From Candidatus Obscuribacterales bacterium (GTDB lineage: Bacteria; Cyanobacteriota; Vampirovibrionia; Obscuribacterales; Obscuribacteraceae), in the NCBI GenBank assembly GCA_019744775.1, contig JAIETZ010000011.1, positions 62,001 to 126,000 of the forward strand: a stretch of DNA of 64,000 nucleotides. Reading direction: 5' to 3'. The notes under the pieces are model-generated. The model made no database searches and was not told where the DNA came from. It saw nothing but the letters and a program-made list of their open reading frames with translations. A program made the translations under genes and the position numbers. Every line of letters starts with the position of its first letter. Position 1 is the first letter of the stretch. This document shows positions 61,634-64,000 of the stretch, one piece after another.

Positions 61634-61759
61634 TATGTTGAGTCAGATCATTAATTAAGCTACACTAATATTTAGTAGCTTATAAATAGAACTTTCGGCG
61701 GGGTCAGACCTCTACTTGTCATCCCGCATAATAGAAGAAGCCCCGTCCCACGATACACA

Positions 61760-62695
61760 ATGACCGACGACAAGAAAAAGACGAACAAGGAAATCAAAAA
61801 GCCAAAGACCGCATTGGTCCTTCCAGGTGGTGGCGGCCGCGGCGCCTACCAAGTCGGCGTAGCCAAAGCATTTAAAGAACAAGGCATTGAATTCGACATG
61901 GCGTTCGGCACCAGTATCGGCGCCCTCAATGCTTCGCTTATCGCACAGGATGCAATTCCACGCCTAGAACTTCTCTGGACTTCTCTGCGTCCAAAAGACA
62001 TTTTCCGTTTGCCGTCTGCAATGCAATTGGGAACAATGATCGTCGGACAAGCTTTAGGACTACTCGATACATCACCACTCGAGCAACTTTTGTTGCGCGA
62101 ATTGGATCTGCAGAAACTAAAAGCCAGCAAAACAAAAGTTGGTTTCGTCACAACAGATCTCTGTAGTCTTCGCACAAGATTCATTACCATCGATGACATC
62201 ATGTCGACAAACGAACTTGTAGATGCCTTGATGGCAACATCTGCTGTACCAATGGCATTTCCACCCAGACACTTGCACGGCAAAGGTCTATGGGTAGATG
62301 GCGGCTTAGTACGCAACACGCCACTACAAGCAGCAATTGACGCAGGCGCCCAAGAAATTTTCATGGTTCTTCTGCACCCTGAAACAATTGATGCATGTCC
62401 TACAAACTTATTCCAAGTATTAGTACGCTGTCTCGATATTTTGCTTGATGCATCCGCACGCAAAGAAATTGAACTAGCCAATCTATACAACAGACTAATC
62501 GAAGAAGGCGCGTCTGAAGCTGAGGGTATGCACAAAGTAAACATCCACGTCGTGCAACCACGTAAACCAGTGAACACAACATTGCTGGAAATAGATCCCG
62601 AACGCTCTCGCTTCCTCGTCAAGCAAGGCTACGAAGACGCGATGGAACAATTAGTCACCATCTATCAAAATGGACAACGAGTACCCGCAGTTTAG
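61760..62695 (+). CDS. Patatin-like phospholipase
   Basis: A 311-residue patatin domain: oxyanion motif PGGGGRGAYQVGV (23-35), nucleophile GTSIGALNAS (Ser52), and the catalytic Asp in VDGGLVRNTPL (about residue 192). The catalytic Ser-Asp dyad is complete, so it likely hydrolyses acyl esters of lipids. The C-terminal part contains DASARKEIELANLYNRL. No signal peptide; cytoplasmic or injected action are both possible. Confidence 0.9.
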   Translation: MTDDKKKTNKEIKKPKTALVLPGGGGRGAYQVGVAKAFKEQGIEFDMAFGTSIGALNASLIAQDAIPRLELLWTSLRPKDIFRLPSAMQLGTMIVGQALGLLDTSPLEQLLLRELDLQKLKASKTKVGFVTTDLCSLRTRFITIDDIMSTNELVDALMATSAVPMAFPPRHLHGKGLWVDGGLVRNTPLQAAIDAGAQEIFMVLLHPETIDACPTNLFQVLVRCLDILLDASARKEIELANLYNRLIEEGASEAEGMHKVNIHVVQPRKPVNTTLLEIDPERSRFLVKQGYEDAMEQLVTIYQNGQRVPAV

Positions 62696-62719
62696 AAAGC
62701 GTGTCAGAACTTTATTGCC

Positions 62720-64000
62720 ATGAATACCCGTAAAGGTCTTCTCAAAAATCAAATTGTCCTCCTTACCTCCGTCATTGTCTTTGCTGCCGGTCCGACCGCA
62801 GCGGCCGATAGCAACAGTTTGACCGAGCAGGGAAATCAGCTAATAAAGCAACACGAATTCAATAGGGCAATCAATTGTCTCAACCAGGCAATACAGCTAA
62901 ATCCAAACAACGCAGAAGCATATGCATATCGGGCCGATGCACAGATTGGATTAGTCAATTCAGAGCAAGCTCTGAAGGATGCCAATCAATCACTTCGCCT
63001 GAACCCGAAATCAGCGCATGCTTATGTTGCACGTAGCTCCGCTTACATTGTCGATGGTCAATACAAAAAGGCTATTGAAGACAATACTAAGGCATTGGCG
63101 ATTGATCCAAAATTTGCCCCTGCATATATCTTGCGCGGTTGGTACTATTTCGAACACCGAAATTATCAACTCAGCATTGAATCATATACCAAAGCAATTG
63201 AACTAAAGCCTGAATATTCCCGCCCTTTCGCCATTCGAGGAAAGGTGTACAACGCTATGGGGCAATATCAAAAAGCAATTGAGGATTGCACAAGAGCTTT
63301 ACAGCTCGATCCAAAATGTGATGTGTCCTATTTCATTCGCGCCAAGGCATACACTTCTCTCAAACAACATCAAAAGGCAGCGGACGATCTTGCTCAAGCA
63401 GAAGCATCCAATCCAAAAGACCCATGGATTTATATGAACCGCGGACTTTATTTTGAAGAACGAGGGCAACACAGAGAGGCTATTGCGGATTTCACCAAAG
63501 CTATAGAACTCAAACCAGGCTACGGACTCGGTTACAACAATCGCGGCTGGTGTTTTGCACAGCTCTGACAATATGAGAAGGCAATGGACGACTACAATAA
63601 GTCCATCAAGCTAAATCCGAAATACACTCACTTTTATAGTAATCGCGGGTACACCTTCGGTCAGATGGGACAATACCAAAAGGCGATTGAAGATTTTAAC
63701 AAGACCATCCAACTCGATAATTCCGACTCGATTGCATACAATTGCCGTGGCTACACTTTGACACAGATGGGACAGCACGAGAAGGCGATTCAAGACTTCG
63801 ACAAGGCGATATGACTCAATCCTGAATACGCGCCATTTTATTACAACCGTGGTTATTCACTAGCTCAATTGGGAGAGCATAAGGGAGCGGTAGAAGATTT
63901 CGGCAAGGCAATTCAACTCTCGCCTGACCTTAAAACAGCACACCGATATCGTGCTGAATCTTACCTGATGCTAGGTCAACCAATAAGTGCTCTAAAGGAT
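62720..64000 (+). pseudogene. TPR-protein gene interrupted by two in-frame TGA codons, continuing past the window
   Basis: One frame encodes a signal peptide (cleavage near TAAA-DS) and a long TPR array, to TGA at 63566-63568, then TPR continues in the same frame to a second TGA at 63812-63814 and runs to the window end. In both places the flanking residues fit the TPR consensus: AQL[TGA]QYEKAMDDYNKSI (Gly expected) and FDKAI[TGA]LNPEYAPFYYNRG. TGA acts as a normal stop elsewhere here. Either the gene is dead, or the TGAC contexts allow read-through. A sequencing error is also possible. Confidence 0.7.

Noticed and set aside
1-64000. CRISPR arrays, IS elements or prophage genes
   Set aside because: No regular direct repeats with spacers, no transposase or integrase motifs and no phage structural genes were seen.

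Overview
The window comes from a bacterial chromosome of moderate GC content. Genes are tightly packed on both strands, and TPR proteins, secreted hypotheticals and a bacterial Ser/Thr kinase are common. A futalosine-type menaquinone gene (mqnA), a single unsplit dnaE, a TyrA fused to chorismate mutase, Tad-type pseudopilins, and the lack of any photosynthesis gene fit a non-photosynthetic cyanobacterial relative (Melainabacteria/Vampirovibrionia, Obscuribacterales-like). That placement is inference; no rRNA gene is present to test it.

Layout. 1-5.1 kb: a FecR-like protein, a membrane histidine kinase, a decayed VOC fragment, a ferritin-like protein behind a large hairpin, and a histone H1-like/SWIB fusion. 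5.1-13.8 kb: a CPA1 antiporter and a beta-carbonic-anhydrase-like protein; a minus-strand set (TetR/NemR-like regulator, LRV-repeat protein, SDR, MDR oxidoreductase) headed by a NemR-type operator; a zone of gene decay; then GNAT, MFS and Spy-like genes. 13.8-23 kb: aromatic amino-acid biosynthesis. Minus-strand aroF-tyrA and plus-strand trpEGDCFBA diverge from one 670-bp region. That region holds three leader-peptide attenuators: one Trp leader for trp and two tandem Phe/Tyr/Trp leaders, each with its own terminator, for aroF-tyrA.

23-37 kb: three Tad-type pseudopilin-like genes, one with a VWA domain; mosaic GC-rich repeats; a universal stress protein; an SGNH/MBOAT acyl-transfer pair; dnaE; an ICMT-like methyltransferase; ruvA. 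37-47 kb: a candidate toxin-antitoxin pair with its own operator, promoter and terminator; tRNA-Pro(CGG); a Ser/Thr kinase; rpiB; mqnA with a terminated leader or small RNA upstream; a pyrimidine/thymidine phosphorylase with a lipoate ligase; an aspartokinase without ACT domains; urocanase.

47-64 kb: a methylmalonyl-CoA-mutase-type catalytic subunit whose N-terminus is encoded by a mosaic repeat; an RNase J homologue that has lost most metal ligands; miaB; an FkbM methyltransferase; two paralogous proteins sharing a YD-like domain; ribD; a phosphofructokinase with the pyrophosphate-type motif; sucCD; a patatin; and a TPR gene interrupted by two in-frame TGA codons at the window edge.

The strongest points for a second look are the tandem dual-leader attenuator of aroF-tyrA, the inactive-looking RNase J paralogue, the compact toxin-antitoxin locus, the NemR-type regulon and the mosaic repeat that has become coding sequence.
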